In this document: positions 57,049 through 60,910 of the stretch, piece by piece
Position numbering within the stretch: position 1 is the stretch's first letter
Layout: every line of letters starts with the position of its first letter
Assembly: GCA_012845835.1 (NCBI GenBank)
Contig: JABAKD010000015.1
Location: forward strand, 7,792,967 to 7,856,966
Origin: Undaria pinnatifida
Lineage: Eukaryota > Sar > Phaeophyceae > Laminariales > Alariaceae
Length of the DNA stretch: 64,000 nucleotides
Direction of reading: 5' to 3'
Position numbers and translations under genes: made by a program
Notes under the pieces: model-generated
Databases searched by the model: none
The model's input: only the letters and a program-made list of their open reading frames with translations
Told to the model about the DNA's origin: nothing

Positions 57049-58840
57049 AAGCTAGAGTATGCGTATGTATGGGACGGGAACACGAAGTTGGTAGAACAGC
57101 TGGAAACAAAAGCGAAAGTACTGATTAGTAGGGGACGTGGACCTGCCAGAAAAAGCAAGAGATATACCAGTAGGCGGGTGGAGAAAAAAGATGGCGCACA
57201 GAGGTGCCCTTGTGGCAACGCAGACGAGAGTAGAGCCCACATAGTGGGAGAATGTAAACTGTACAAGAAGGAACGGAATGTGTTAGAGGAAAAACAGGTG
57301 AGGAAAATAGACGGGTGTGAGTGACATGGAGAAGTTGCGTACTTGAGATAGTCGCCTGTAAATGATCGCTATCCTTGGAGATAGATAGTGGCCACAGACG
57401 GCCTGACAGGCAGGAGTTGAAACCAGCGAAAACATCTTTGGTGTAATATAAGTTTCGCCTCCGGGATGGGGTTGGCTTTATATCGCAGGGGCGTCGCAAG
57501 TATAACATGGTGAACCCAGGCGTTCCAATGACGTGTTCAGGTTTGAGCTACAGTACTGTTTGTGCTGCTGCTGTGTGCTTCGTTTGCCTGGTATGAGGTC
57601 CGACGATGTGTGTTCGACTGTTGCATTGGACGTGTTGATGTTGTCGTGGTTTGATCACCATGCTGCTGTGCACCAGCCACGCGCACATCCACCGTGACTG
57701 GTGGCACGAAGGAGAGAGCTTGTGACTGCTAGGCTGACCGGCCGCTTTTGCAAAAAAAACATCGCTCGTGTTGATCGTTTTGTGTGCCTGTGACAGCACA
57801 AACCCCACCCACACATACAGAAACGCACAGGTATGCACAGAGAAGCACCGTCCGTGGCTGTCACAAAGATATGCTGCTGCTTCTGTGTCGTAGCAGACAG
57901 CCGAGAGGATAACACAATTGAACTAATGATATCGTACGGCGGGCGGAAAAGTGGATCAAATTTTGAAAGTCAAAATGCGAGAGGGGAGTGGGCTATTTTA
58001 TACGAGTATATATATGTGGGGTTTTCCATCCATCTGTTCGGCTTGAGCAGCCAGGCGGAATGCAACCCCTTGACAATAAAGAGCCAGTTCAGCGACGTTG
58101 GATGTTCAGAGCACCGCCACGGACCTCTGCCGGGATCGAAACATGCGTCGTATTGTACCGATCGGCGCCTTGCTTGCCCCGTAGCCGAAAGCGCGAGAAT
58201 AAACCCTCAGCCGTCGGAGGACAGCAAGCCAGCCGTCGGAGGACAGCAAGCCAGCCGTCGGAGGACAGCAAGCCAGCAAAAAAAGTGCTCATTTTACATG
58301 GATGTATATGGATGAACGGTACTGAGCGCCCAACTGTTGGAGGTATCTCTTGGGATTAGGAACGGCGCTCCGTCTCGAAAGGGATGCTTGTTCAATGCTC
58401 AAGTGATTTAGGCAAGCAAGAATGACCCCCCCCCCTACCGCCTCCCCCGTCTCAGCAACCCCTCCGACCCCCCCCCTAAAAAAAAAACAATAAATGAGTA
58501 TGCCCCGCCCCCTCAACCAGCCCCAATCCCTCCCCACCCCACCCCCACCCCTCCTCAGGTAATCCTCCTCTCTGCAGTGCGCTCCAACTACGGCGGGCGG
58601 GTAGGGTTCCTCGCCGACTGGCGCCGCCTTAATGTAGCCATAACGCGCGCTCGCCGCGGCGTTGTCGTTGTCGGGGACCCGGACACGCTAAAGAGGGATC
58701 GACATTGGCGCGCCTTCGTCCACTGGTGCGAGCGACGGGGCGCTGTGATGGAGGAACCCGCCCTGTTTGTTGCGGGTGGAGGCGGGGACAGGGGCGGGGA
58801 TGAGGGGCAGTCTCCCCAGAAAGAGGCGGTGCGGAAATAA
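30954..58840 (+). CDS. UPF1-like SF1B helicase (IGHMBP2/SMUBP2-type), 15 exons
   Basis: ATP-dependent 5'-3' RNA/DNA helicase of the UPF1-like SF1B group. All 14 junctions agree in phase and the model gives 905 residues. Positions in that model: 1B-like N-terminal part about 99-240 (QGLVGARVGRLYREHVVRF, YHRFTAGDVIAI), motif I GPPGTGKT 363-370, Ia-like ATAFSNVAADNLLEG about 397-411, motif II DEATQ 549-553, motif III GDQNQLPP 574-581, QYRMHP 614-619, motif V GYQGREKE 805-812, motif VI RRLNVAITRARR 834-845. The N-terminal layout is closer to IGHMBP2 than to UPF1 (no CH domain). Gly/Arg- or Ser-rich insertions interrupt exons 10, 13 and 14. Whether it acts on RNA or DNA, and in which compartment, cannot be told. 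The first exon is the least certain. Confidence 0.93.
31010..31204. other. G-rich first helicase intron
   Basis: Runs of GGGTAGG, GGGGTGAGG and GGGGTAGGG follow the tentative first donor. No exon visible. Confidence 0.4.
31205..31352 (-). mobile_element. Family A retroposon, truncated
   Basis: On the - strand: gcgcacgcgacgtctgcctg, ttggtgaaaatacgacttgc, the common body and gagtacaccccta. In that orientation it follows directly on the C-tail of the LINE copy at 31,353-31,870. Confidence 0.75.
31353..31870 (-). mobile_element. LINE 3' end with zinc-knuckle ORF relic
   Basis: Decayed 3' end of a non-LTR retrotransposon. On the - strand the ORF end reads KEERNVVE, MRKIDGCDMEKRGTSESREK and TIAILGNRWWPQTAK; the upstream Cys motif is damaged. 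It is followed by about 60 bp of 3' UTR and then the complete family B sequence (ctgagcgccctaat, ggaacagtgctccgtctcg, taacaaaatgagtac) and a C-run. It shows that family B is the 3' end of this LINE. A + strand relative of the ORF is at 57,050-57,425. Confidence 0.75.
32100..32165 (+). repeat. Poly(C) tract before helicase exon 2
   Basis: C-runs of 9 to over 20 interrupted by TCT, ending gctcttgttaatag. It probably serves as pyrimidine tract for the acceptor at 32,165 or 32,199. Confidence 0.6.
32200..32477 (+). CDS. Helicase exon 2
   Basis: Encodes a low-complexity Arg/Gly/Ala N-terminal tail (GGKRRRGAGAAS, an Ala run, PPSSGRGRGRGAKR), then SAYNAHFASLVLTELKHEK, an amphipathic helix typical of the start of IGHMBP2-type helicases. 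Donor gtgagg at 32,478 opens a very G-rich intron start. The frame is open back to 32,166, so the exon may begin there. The long - strand frame over it is a shadow. Confidence 0.8.
32745..32812 (+). repeat. Exon echo: 5' end of helicase exon 3
   Basis: cgacaggagaaggcgtacgaa, then atggccacgtcgagccagcg and ggagctgtcctcgcg match exon 3 over about 58 bp including the acceptor CAG. It stops where the real exon continues with ggcggctatac. It lies 260 bp upstream. Confidence 0.9.
33016..33168 (+). CDS. Helicase exon 3
   Basis: 51 codons, phase 0 at both ends, acceptor cttccacaacag, donor gtgtgt. Encodes EKAYERMTTWSQRELSSGG and YTVQGLVGARVGRLYREHVV: the helix and first strands of the 1B-type domain preceding the helicase core in IGHMBP2-like proteins. 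The preceding intron holds an echo of its 5' end. Confidence 0.87.
33198..33515 (-). mobile_element. Family A retroposon with internal duplication
   Basis: On the - strand it reads from actttcttgc..gcagaaggtg through the family body to a cccccgc end. The segment gggttttcac, aggctgacg, ggacggagcacg occurs twice, so it is either a local duplication or two nested copies. Confidence 0.75.
33759..33904 (+). CDS. Helicase exon 4
   Basis: Acceptor cggcccctccag; reads GKGNPVRRPPMPYHRFTAGD then VIAITPGKAPP and GAVLDGVVLQR, split in the last Arg codon before donor gtgcgc. The HRFTAGDVIAI motif is the 'F-x-x-GD-V' strand shared by IGHMBP2-type proteins. Confidence 0.85.
33905..34170 (+). repeat. G/T-rich tract after helicase exon 4 donor
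   Basis: Degenerate repeats of gggtttgggtt, ggctgggttt and aggttggcg, with GGGTT periodicity, begin at the donor and extend about 250 bp. Confidence 0.6.
34366..34700 (+). mobile_element. Family A retroposon, full-length
   Basis: Best full-length copy. Starts gtgtgaatatggtaaggcgc, continues aaaacagagtataactcatt, ggtgccgaagtccatcttac, cctcacggcgcttcgcgctt and ends caaaccgagtaccccca. No ORF and no clear Pol III boxes. Confidence 0.85.
34715..34935 (+). mobile_element. Family B retroposon (LINE 3' end)
   Basis: Starts within the LINE ORF end (gctaggagataggtggtgg, cacagacggcgaaacagg), then gcgccgaaacgttggagatg, ggtgctccgtctcgagaggg and caacaaatgagtac with a C-run. A heavily truncated family A end (catgatcttgagtacgcc) follows at 34,940-34,990. 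Confidence 0.8.
35062..35186 (+). CDS. Helicase exon 5
   Basis: Acceptor ttgaccaacag; donor gtaaga. Completes the split Arg codon, then MPHFIDVVVKVVPEGLADAT and STSTFRLDQFVN. It continues the 1B-like domain. Phase 1 into the next exon. Confidence 0.87.
35230..36650 (+). repeat. ~210-bp satellite-like array, about 7 units
   Basis: Units start near 35,268, 35,475, 35,687, 35,898, 36,098, 36,317 and 36,483 at caatcagcaatcagc. Each contains cacaccgtgcgg, gtatcgacccggggga, tcaccgttttcgtcccc, ggatttctgatccgggga and ccgcgcgctggctcc. The array lies inside a helicase intron and does not contain an exon. Confidence 0.88.
36700..36950 (+). repeat. Dispersed repeat E, copy 1
   Basis: aggccaatcagcggc, gcccagcacgcgacggcc, ccattccgcggaacggggtt and catgacagaca recur in order at 52,265-52,510. 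It directly follows the satellite array. Confidence 0.65.
36975..37150 (+). repeat. 36-bp tandem repeat (3 units) plus GAAAAT run
   Basis: Units acggggaaaaaacgaacttg + gaagtggaaaacgaca repeated three times, followed by aatgaaaatgaaaatgaa. The frame through it is Asn/Glu-rich and not part of the helicase. Confidence 0.85.
37596..37793 (+). CDS. Helicase exon 6
   Basis: Acceptor aacatcgcag; reads (G)VSYDRMLQALQTSTAPETLA then VCPIVRGLVVDSLFPTLDRI and a Pro/Gly tail. Donor gtgaga at 37,794 is chosen because it restores GAC (Asp) with exon 7. The intron begins with a G-run. Confidence 0.85.
37805..38369. other. Helicase intron 6: G-run then T-rich
   Basis: A G-run (37,816-37,830) just after the donor, then about 500 bp of T-rich sequence with a duplicated segment (gctctgcggtcgtgctgggc at 38,172 and 38,219). 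The Phe/Leu/Val-rich frames are not genes. Confidence 0.5.
38370..38491 (+). CDS. Helicase exon 7
   Basis: Acceptor gtaatttttccag; reads (D)AEWARIALGLSNSPKQEY then SRGRIAQVTAGVTVESDLSK and RQ, with donor gtgaga. The segment just precedes the Q-motif/P-loop exon, as expected for this family. Confidence 0.8.
38899..38992 (+). repeat. Exon echo: 5' half of helicase exon 8, copy 1
   Basis: ccgccacctgcgac, attgaatccc, ttcaagcgattcgccaagcg and ggcgctcatacagg match the intron end and first 45 bp of exon 8 with changes; the acceptor CAG has become CCGT. Confidence 0.85.
39028..39127 (+). mobile_element. Family A retroposon fragment
   Basis: tctgcctggtccatgaaaac, gctcggtcattgtag, actacggctatgcatg and a gcgtac + C-run end, lying between the two echoes of exon 8. 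Confidence 0.65.
39128..39192 (+). repeat. Exon echo: 5' half of helicase exon 8, copy 2
   Basis: cgccgcctgtgccgtc, attgaaacccagtctcaag and tgattcgccaagc, with the acceptor cccag kept; similarity ends after about 24 bp of exon. Confidence 0.85.
39337..39480 (+). CDS. Helicase exon 8 (Walker A)
   Basis: Acceptor gttgaatccccag; reads SQAIRQALESRLTLIQGPPG then TGKTKTACNIILSAVRLRSG. SQAIRQAL carries the Q-motif glutamine and GPPGTGKT is motif I (Walker A), which binds ATP phosphate. Ends in phase 0 before donor gtgaat, at the start of a 10.8-kb intron. Two echoes of its 5' half lie upstream. Confidence 0.95.
39540..41135 (+). repeat. GTT/GGT-rich low-complexity tract (~1.6 kb)
   Basis: Irregular GTTGTT, GGTGGT, GTGTTG and TGCTGT units over about 1.6 kb, strongly G/T-skewed on the transcribed strand. 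Long Val/Leu/Cys or His/Thr/Asn frames on either strand come from this composition. Confidence 0.9.
41765..42270 (+). repeat. ~120-bp tandem array with CTG tracts, 4 units
   Basis: Each unit has a (CTG/GCT)n tract, then catctacacccgctcttaag, tcgtttctgcaacgc, cgcatctctaaacaaacc and aaggtgtcacgaac. Four units with variable CTG number. Confidence 0.9.
42540..42780 (+). repeat. Family G dispersed repeat
   Basis: gacgcgtgctacgatag, ggggctccttaacccaaaat, cctaggctattgggatt and gggagaggatcgtg in the same order as at 46,300-46,560 and 55,225-55,490. Confidence 0.65.
43877..43925 (+). mobile_element. Family A retroposon, heavily truncated
   Basis: agactacggccacgcgtgat, atgaac and a C-run: the last 25-30 bp of the family only. 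Confidence 0.45.
44064..44090 (+). repeat. Telomere-like short repeat
   Basis: ggttggggttagggttaggg followed by tttagag: three TTAGGG-like units within an intron. Confidence 0.5.
45130..47010 (+). repeat. ~200-bp degenerate tandem array
   Basis: Units combine tggggcaagcaagcact, gtctcgtccgaaaa, aatctccttcgat, gattgatgatgatg, atgttctgtt, ttccctggaatctaacc and gtcacaacaagcag. Recognisable starts lie near 45,155, 45,510, 46,090 and 46,620, with end motifs near 45,280, 45,745, 45,865, 45,970, 46,870 and 46,980. A further end piece is at 47,500-47,560. A family G copy (46,300) interrupts it. Confidence 0.65.
46300..46560 (+). repeat. Family G dispersed repeat
   Basis: cgcgccctacgatggagg, ggagctccttgacctcaaaa, taggccatggatttgtccat and ttgggcgaggcatagagctc. 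Confidence 0.6.
47258..47445 (+). mobile_element. Family A retroposon
   Basis: gtgcgactcgccgacg, ccgaacacctcacggcgctt, ctgcctggtcggtgaaagcc and end aaactgagtacacccc. A 6-bp insertion repeats gccgac. Confidence 0.8.
47810..47895 (+). ncRNA. tRNA-derived (SINE-like) element
   Basis: GTGTCCGGT head, TGGCGTATCAGG near the A box (one mismatch to the consensus) and GAGTTCGAATCCC matching the B box 40 bp on. The D- and T-arm regions are tRNA-like but the anticodon arm and acceptor stem do not pair cleanly. Confidence 0.5.
49140..49470 (+). repeat. Family D dispersed repeat, full-length
   Basis: aaaatgaaaatacactccag, gagatcgaagattttgtcg, ggatataggtcggcgac, tatcagggtcaacagggtgg and aatcctgtaagtcg, ending ggtgaggggagggcgga. 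It matches 19,073-19,390 on the other strand end to end. A partial copy precedes it at 49,050-49,110. Confidence 0.75.
50125..50230 (+). mobile_element. Family B retroposon, short, next to exon 9
   Basis: gttccgtcttcaaagcgatg, gtcaatagtcaaatgaccaa and ggcaagcaacaaatgagtgc with a C-run. The C-run reaches to within 30 bp of the exon 9 acceptor. Confidence 0.7.
50267..50429 (+). CDS. Helicase exon 9
   Basis: Acceptor gcgctcccgccag after a C-run; reads VMATAFSNVAADNLLEGVTK then LGMRAVRVGRPATVRPALWH. SNVAADNL is the Ia-region nucleic-acid contact, and VRVGRP..VRP is typical of UPF1-like proteins. Joins exon 8 directly in phase 0, so no exon need be missing from the long intron. Ends KVV with one base over, donor gtgaga. 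Confidence 0.93.
50590..50725 (+). repeat. (ACCCC)n tract before helicase exon 10
   Basis: About 130 bp of ACCCC/CCAACC units immediately upstream of the acceptor. Confidence 0.85.
50750..51011 (+). CDS. Helicase exon 10
   Basis: Acceptor cttccccaccag after (ACCCC)n. Encodes a basic/Ser-rich insertion (PPGRRNPSASLSSSSSRQ), a helix (VLEEAQERAAREILVGAD) and VVVCSCIGAGNDAF, the strand before Walker B. The donor gtgagc at 51,012 is chosen because its phase (two bases over) fits exon 11. An in-frame GTGAGA at 51,0xx-type site within GCTTTTGTGAGAG is an alternative that breaks phase. Confidence 0.85.
51080..51190 (+). repeat. (TTTCAA)n tract
   Basis: caatttcaatttcaatttc-type hexamer repeats; similar tracts lie at 52,555-52,620 and 52,815-52,875, beside the exon 10 and exon 11 echoes. 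Confidence 0.85.
51193..51294 (+). repeat. Exon echo: 3' half of helicase exon 10
   Basis: ggtgggagccgataagg, ggcagctgcattggcgccgg and ggggcgatcaggaagggtga match the last 95 bp of exon 10 and its donor (gtgaac here, gtgagc in the gene). It lies 180 bp downstream of the exon. Confidence 0.9.
51580..52160 (+). repeat. ~190-bp degenerate repeats
   Basis: agctcttgaatatacgaa, aggaagagcgctgg and gaggatcacg recur as agctcctgaatctcgaa, gacggagcgctgg and gaggattacg at 51,865-51,955, with a third partial copy (gcggccggccgagca) at 52,030. Confidence 0.5.
52265..52510 (+). repeat. Dispersed repeat E, copy 2
   Basis: ggccaatcagctgcg, gctcagcacgcgacggcc, gccgcggggcagggctg and gatgacagacag, in the order of 36,700-36,950. 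Confidence 0.65.
52700..52806 (+). repeat. Exon echo: 5' half of helicase exon 11
   Basis: gcctcag then ttgggttcagctttatccgg, ctctgctgtggtggtcgac, tagg and ccaatgtccctgtcgttcga match the first 95 bp of exon 11, acceptor included. A stop replaces the Glu of DEATQ. It lies 240 bp upstream of the exon. Confidence 0.92.
52941..53067 (+). CDS. Helicase exon 11 (Walker B)
   Basis: Acceptor ggttgtcacag; reads GFSSIRFSTVVVDEATQATE then VATLVPIVRGCQQLILVGDQ and NQ. DEATQ is motif II (Mg-ATP hydrolysis); GDQNQ begins motif III and is completed by LPP in exon 12. Donor gtatgt. An echo of the 5' half lies about 230 bp upstream. Confidence 0.95.
53208..53345 (+). mobile_element. Family B retroposon, next to exon 12
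   Basis: aaaaaacgtactgagcgccc, gagcgttagaggtgtcccta, ggtgcttcgtctcgaaaggg and ggcaagcaacaaatgggtg. The C-rich end merges with the pyrimidine tract of the exon 12 acceptor. Confidence 0.75.
53366..53469 (+). CDS. Helicase exon 12
   Basis: Acceptor tttccccccacag; reads LPPTVICPEALDGGLGISLF then ARLMHAGIKPILLN, completing motif III. Ends two bases into a Lys codon before donor gtgagc. A family B retroposon ends 20 bp before the acceptor. Confidence 0.92.
53475..54020 (+). repeat. Helicase intron 12: G/T-rich then poly(G), poly(C)
   Basis: gttgggttgcgttggg-type repeats (53,495-53,690) follow the donor; a G-run of about 30 lies at 53,826-53,852; a C-run of about 16 at 53,996-54,011 precedes the acceptor of exon 13. 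Confidence 0.8.
54032..54380 (+). CDS. Helicase exon 13 (motif IV region)
   Basis: Acceptor cctccacccag after a long C-run; reads QYRMHPAIADFPSRHFYDGQ, the start of RecA domain 2, then PVALISVTEG, a Gly/Arg/Glu insertion of about 40 residues, and YCNLREAEAVAFALELLIAG. The donor gtgcgg at 54,381 joins GDVE to AEDVGII in phase. Reading through would give a hydrophobic low-complexity tail, so the donor is preferred. Confidence 0.92.
54919..54992 (+). repeat. Exon echo: 5' half of helicase exon 14
   Basis: acaggcgcaagatgtgggca, then gggcgcaggtccgagt and aacgtcgtcggagcctc match the first 70 bp of exon 14 with the acceptor CAG. It lies 640 bp upstream. Confidence 0.88.
55080..55240 (+). repeat. 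CAATCCC short tandem repeats
   Basis: tcaatcccgcgatctgtccc-like 20-30 bp units; a similar short tract (tcaatccctcaaccaatccc) at 55,505-55,540 abuts the exon 14 acceptor. Confidence 0.7.
55225..55490 (+). repeat. Family G dispersed repeat
   Basis: gacgcgtgctacgataac, a T-run, ccccaaaatcgtcag, gtatacctaggccacggg and ttttttggggtgactgg. Confidence 0.65.
55558..55806 (+). CDS. Helicase exon 14 (motif V)
   Basis: Acceptor ttccgaaccag; reads AEDVGIITPYSAQVRVIQDV, a Gly-rich insertion of about 30 residues coded by GGGGA-type repeats, then PEIASVDGYQGREKE. GYQGREKE is motif V and is completed by VILLSAVRSN in exon 15. Donor gtgaga. Confidence 0.93.
55881..55990 (-). ncRNA. tRNA-like element with A and B boxes
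   Basis: On the - strand TGGTCAAACGG is a perfect A box with a D-stem-like GTC/GAC pair, and GTGGGTTCGAATCCCAC is a T arm with a 5-bp stem and canonical loop (B box GGTTCGAATCC). The boxes are about 75 bp apart and the acceptor stem does not pair, so it is an intron-bearing tRNA pseudogene or a tRNA-derived SINE rather than a working tRNA. Confidence 0.5.
56250..56350 (-). repeat. Family D dispersed repeat, partial
   Basis: cgcgcgaccggagtagtgtc, cagcttgcaaagatgagt and actcaaagctgacg. Confidence 0.55.
56938..57050 (+). mobile_element. Family A retroposon, truncated, ~35-C tail
   Basis: gtgctctgtcccctcgg, gtgcgagggtctatagtc, actacggccatgcatgatgc and then a C-run of about 35, the longest tail in the window. 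Confidence 0.75.
57050..57425 (+). mobile_element. LINE ORF 3'-end relic with zinc knuckle
   Basis: A frame open to 57,324 reads LVEQLETKAKVLISRGRGPA then QRCPCGNADESRAHIVGECK and KKERNVLEE. The CxC..H..C spacing is the Cys/His motif near the end of many LINE pol proteins. A frameshift near 57,325 breaks the continuation, which resumes as IAILGD and WPQTA in other frames. It matches the - strand copy at 31,353-31,870. Confidence 0.7.
58128..58195 (-). ncRNA. tRNA-derived (SINE-like) fragment
   Basis: On the - strand TCGGCTACGGG is A-box-like and CATGTTTCGATCCC is B-box-like (one change). Between them GCAAGCAAGG and GCATGTT align with the fragment at 7903-7980, so the two may be one family. 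Confidence 0.4.
58200..58280 (+). repeat. 21-bp tandem repeat, 3-4 units
   Basis: Perfect units of ccgtcggaggacagcaag + cag. Confidence 0.9.
58318..58440 (+). mobile_element. Family B retroposon, next to exon 15
   Basis: gtactgagcgcccaactgtt, ggaacggcgctccgtctcg and aggcaagcaagaatga with a C-run. C-rich sequence continues to the exon 15 acceptor. Confidence 0.75.
58559..58840 (+). CDS. Helicase terminal exon 15 (motif VI)
   Basis: Acceptor cacccctcctcag; reads VILLSAVRSNYGGRVGFLAD, RRLNVAITRARRGVVVVGD (motif VI, arginine finger) and a C-terminal tail with a Gly/Arg/Glu low-complexity end before TAA at 58,838. Two echoes of its 3' half follow downstream. Confidence 0.95.
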   Translation, partial: VILLSAVRSNYGGRVGFLADWRRLNVAITRARRGVVVVGDPDTLKRDRHWRAFVHWCERRGAVMEEPALFVAGGGGDRGGDEGQSPQKEAVRK

Positions 58841-59051
58841 TGAAAGAAGTCCCCTGTTTGAATTATTATTATTATAGTTTTTTTTTTCCAACACTCTGAA
58901 TTCCAAAACTTGCACTTCTTTATTTTTGCCCCCAAATTTTTCCACAGCTGTCTCTTGGGCTAAAAAAAAAAAAGGCGAACAAAAACAATGAGAAATTCGG
59001 AAACTTGGATGAAATTGGAAGGAAAAAAAACGGTGGACGGGGCTGTTAAGG

Positions 59052-59410
59052 GTGGACAGAATCGGCCCAGGGTTCGCGGCAGTAGTCGTGTGTCGTACTG
59101 GAGTGGTGGTGCTAGAAGCGTAGCGGGGCGCCGTGAAGAAAAAGCTGCCCTGTTTGTTGCGGGTGGAGGCGGGGTATGGGAGACGATCTCCCCTACGGCA
59201 GGCGGTGCGGAGAGAGAGACAGAGAGAGGTGGCAAGGATTGACGTGGAAAGAATCGGCCCGGGATTCGCAGCAGTAGTCGTGTCACACAGGAATCAGTGG
59301 TGGTGCAGAAGGACTAGCGAGGCGTTGTGATGAGAGAACCTGCCCTGTTTATTGTCGGCCGAGGCGGAAATAAGGGCGGGGATGGGGGACGGTCTCCCCG
59401 AAATGGGTAT
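59052..59410 (+). repeat. Exon echoes: 3' half of helicase exon 15, 2 copies
   Basis: Copy 1 (59,052-59,225) and copy 2 (59,250-59,410) both start with tcggcccag/ggg-ttcg and cagcagtagtcgtgt-like text, then match the exon end: gccctgtttgttgcgggtgg, aggcgggg, tctcccc, ggcggtgcgga in copy 1; tgtgatgagagaacctgccc, ggcggggatggggga and tctccccgaaa in copy 2. Both lie beyond the stop codon in the presumed 3' UTR or flank. Confidence 0.88.
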
Positions 59411-60440
59411 GGGGGGGAAAGAGTTGGGGTGGGAGTGATGGTACAAACAAGTACGGCAGTACGGAGGCTGCTGTCGGCCGATCATTATTGTGGGGGCGTT
59501 TTTGTAGGGGGGGGGGGGGGGGGAAGGGGGGGCAGGGTGATTTGCCGCCCCGGCCAACTGCTGAAATCGTTGTGGCTGTTGTGGGTGGGATGGGGGTGGA
59601 ATGAGGTGGGGGTCGGTGCATTTCCCGAAACAAACGCTCCCGAAGCAAAGCTTATCAGACATGAAAGTAGTTTGGGTCGACAACAAAAAATATGTTGTCG
59701 TTTTTTGTGTCGGGATTTTTCTCTTATGGGCCGGGGCGACGCTTCCTTGCCATGTGAGCTTAATTTGGCATCACGGCGAATAATCTGTAGAACGATTTGA
59801 TGAGGAGCACTGCGAAGAATTTTGTTGAACAATTTCGAAGAGTCAGTCTGGGTCACGGGGAGGGGGGGGGGTATTGGGAAGGGGGGGAGGGGATGAGGCC
59901 ATGGGCGGTTTCTCGCCCATTTTAAGACGCTTAAAACGTATGCAAAACGTCATTGGCGGCCATGGGCGTAATTCTCCCATTTAAGGTGCTGACGCGTATG
60001 CTTGCGAAGACGTTATCGGCGCCACGGGTAGCCCCCTCTTCCCACCCCGTCCCCTGCTCAAATACCCCTTACTGCTACCAGCTTGCTTGCTTTGCTTCGC
60101 TTACGTGCTATTCATAGCCTGCTTGCTTTCTTGATTTGCTTGCTTGCTCCGTTCTGCACCGCCTGTGTGCTGGCTCCCGGGGGTGTATAGCCGAGGTGGT
60201 GGGTGGGGTGCGAGTTTTTTCGGTTGACTCGAAGCATGCCGTGGGTTGTACAGTGGTTGACTAACTCGATGGTGGGCTGTGCGCCGGCAGCTGCGTGTTA
60301 ACCTTTGCCCTGCTGCAAAAGAGAAGGTGCTCTTATTCCTTGTGTTTTGGCCCCCAAAATATGGATGCAGCTTTACACACATCGGGCAAATCAGATGCTT
60401 TGAAGTAACATGATCTGTGTCTTTCAGGAGAGACAAATCC
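59411..60440. other. Downstream flank, no gene
   Basis: G-runs at 59,507-59,522 and 59,861-59,870; a local duplication of ccatgggcg, ctcgcccattttaag at 59,900 and 59,960; short ttgcttgctt repeats at 60,085-60,145. No coding signal. Confidence 0.4.
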
Positions 60441-60570
60441 CTAGTCTGTACGATCTGCATGTCGTATAGATCATGTTGCCGGTTGAGAGCCGGATGATCT
60501 GAATGGTTTACAGTAGCACATGTGTCCTGGGTTGGATCTGTGCTACACAGATGCCATGACGACAGGTATC
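60440..60570 (+). repeat. Dispersed repeat F
   Basis: gtacgatctgcatgtcgtat, agatcatgttgccggttgag and cctgggttggatctgtgc match 10,805-10,930. Confidence 0.6.
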
Positions 60571-60689
60571 GGATCGAGAAGATCTAGATCGTTATCTGTG
60601 CCATGGGTGCAAGCCGCAAGGGGTTACGAGCAGTAGTTTAGGGTAAGCTGTATTGTGTTTTTCGTTTAAGGGCATATGTTTGATTCCCC

Positions 60690-60910
60690 GCTCCTGATTG
60701 GTGGGGCCGCTTCTGATTGGTCGGGAAATTAGTTCCTCCTTGCTGAGCGGGAAATTGTCCGCCCCCCGTCTGTTTGATTGGATGATGGGGAAATTGGTCC
60801 CCCGCTCCTGATTGGTTGGGAAAGTGGTTCCCCGCTCCTGATTGGTCGGGGAATTAGTATCTTGACTGGTGCACAAGTTGGTTCCCCACTTCTGATTGGT
60901 TGGGAAATTG
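60690..60910 (+). repeat. GATTGGT minisatellite
   Basis: Seven or more units of cccgctcctgattggt + cgggaaattggtt (27-35 bp). Confidence 0.85.

Noticed and set aside
58190-58290. CRISPR-like array (21-bp units)
   Set aside because: Units are adjacent with no spacers in a eukaryotic intron; a simple tandem repeat.
60690-60910. CCAAT-box promoter cluster (ATTGG repeats)
   Set aside because: Regular 27-35 bp spacing with shared flanks marks a minisatellite; no gene start is visible nearby.
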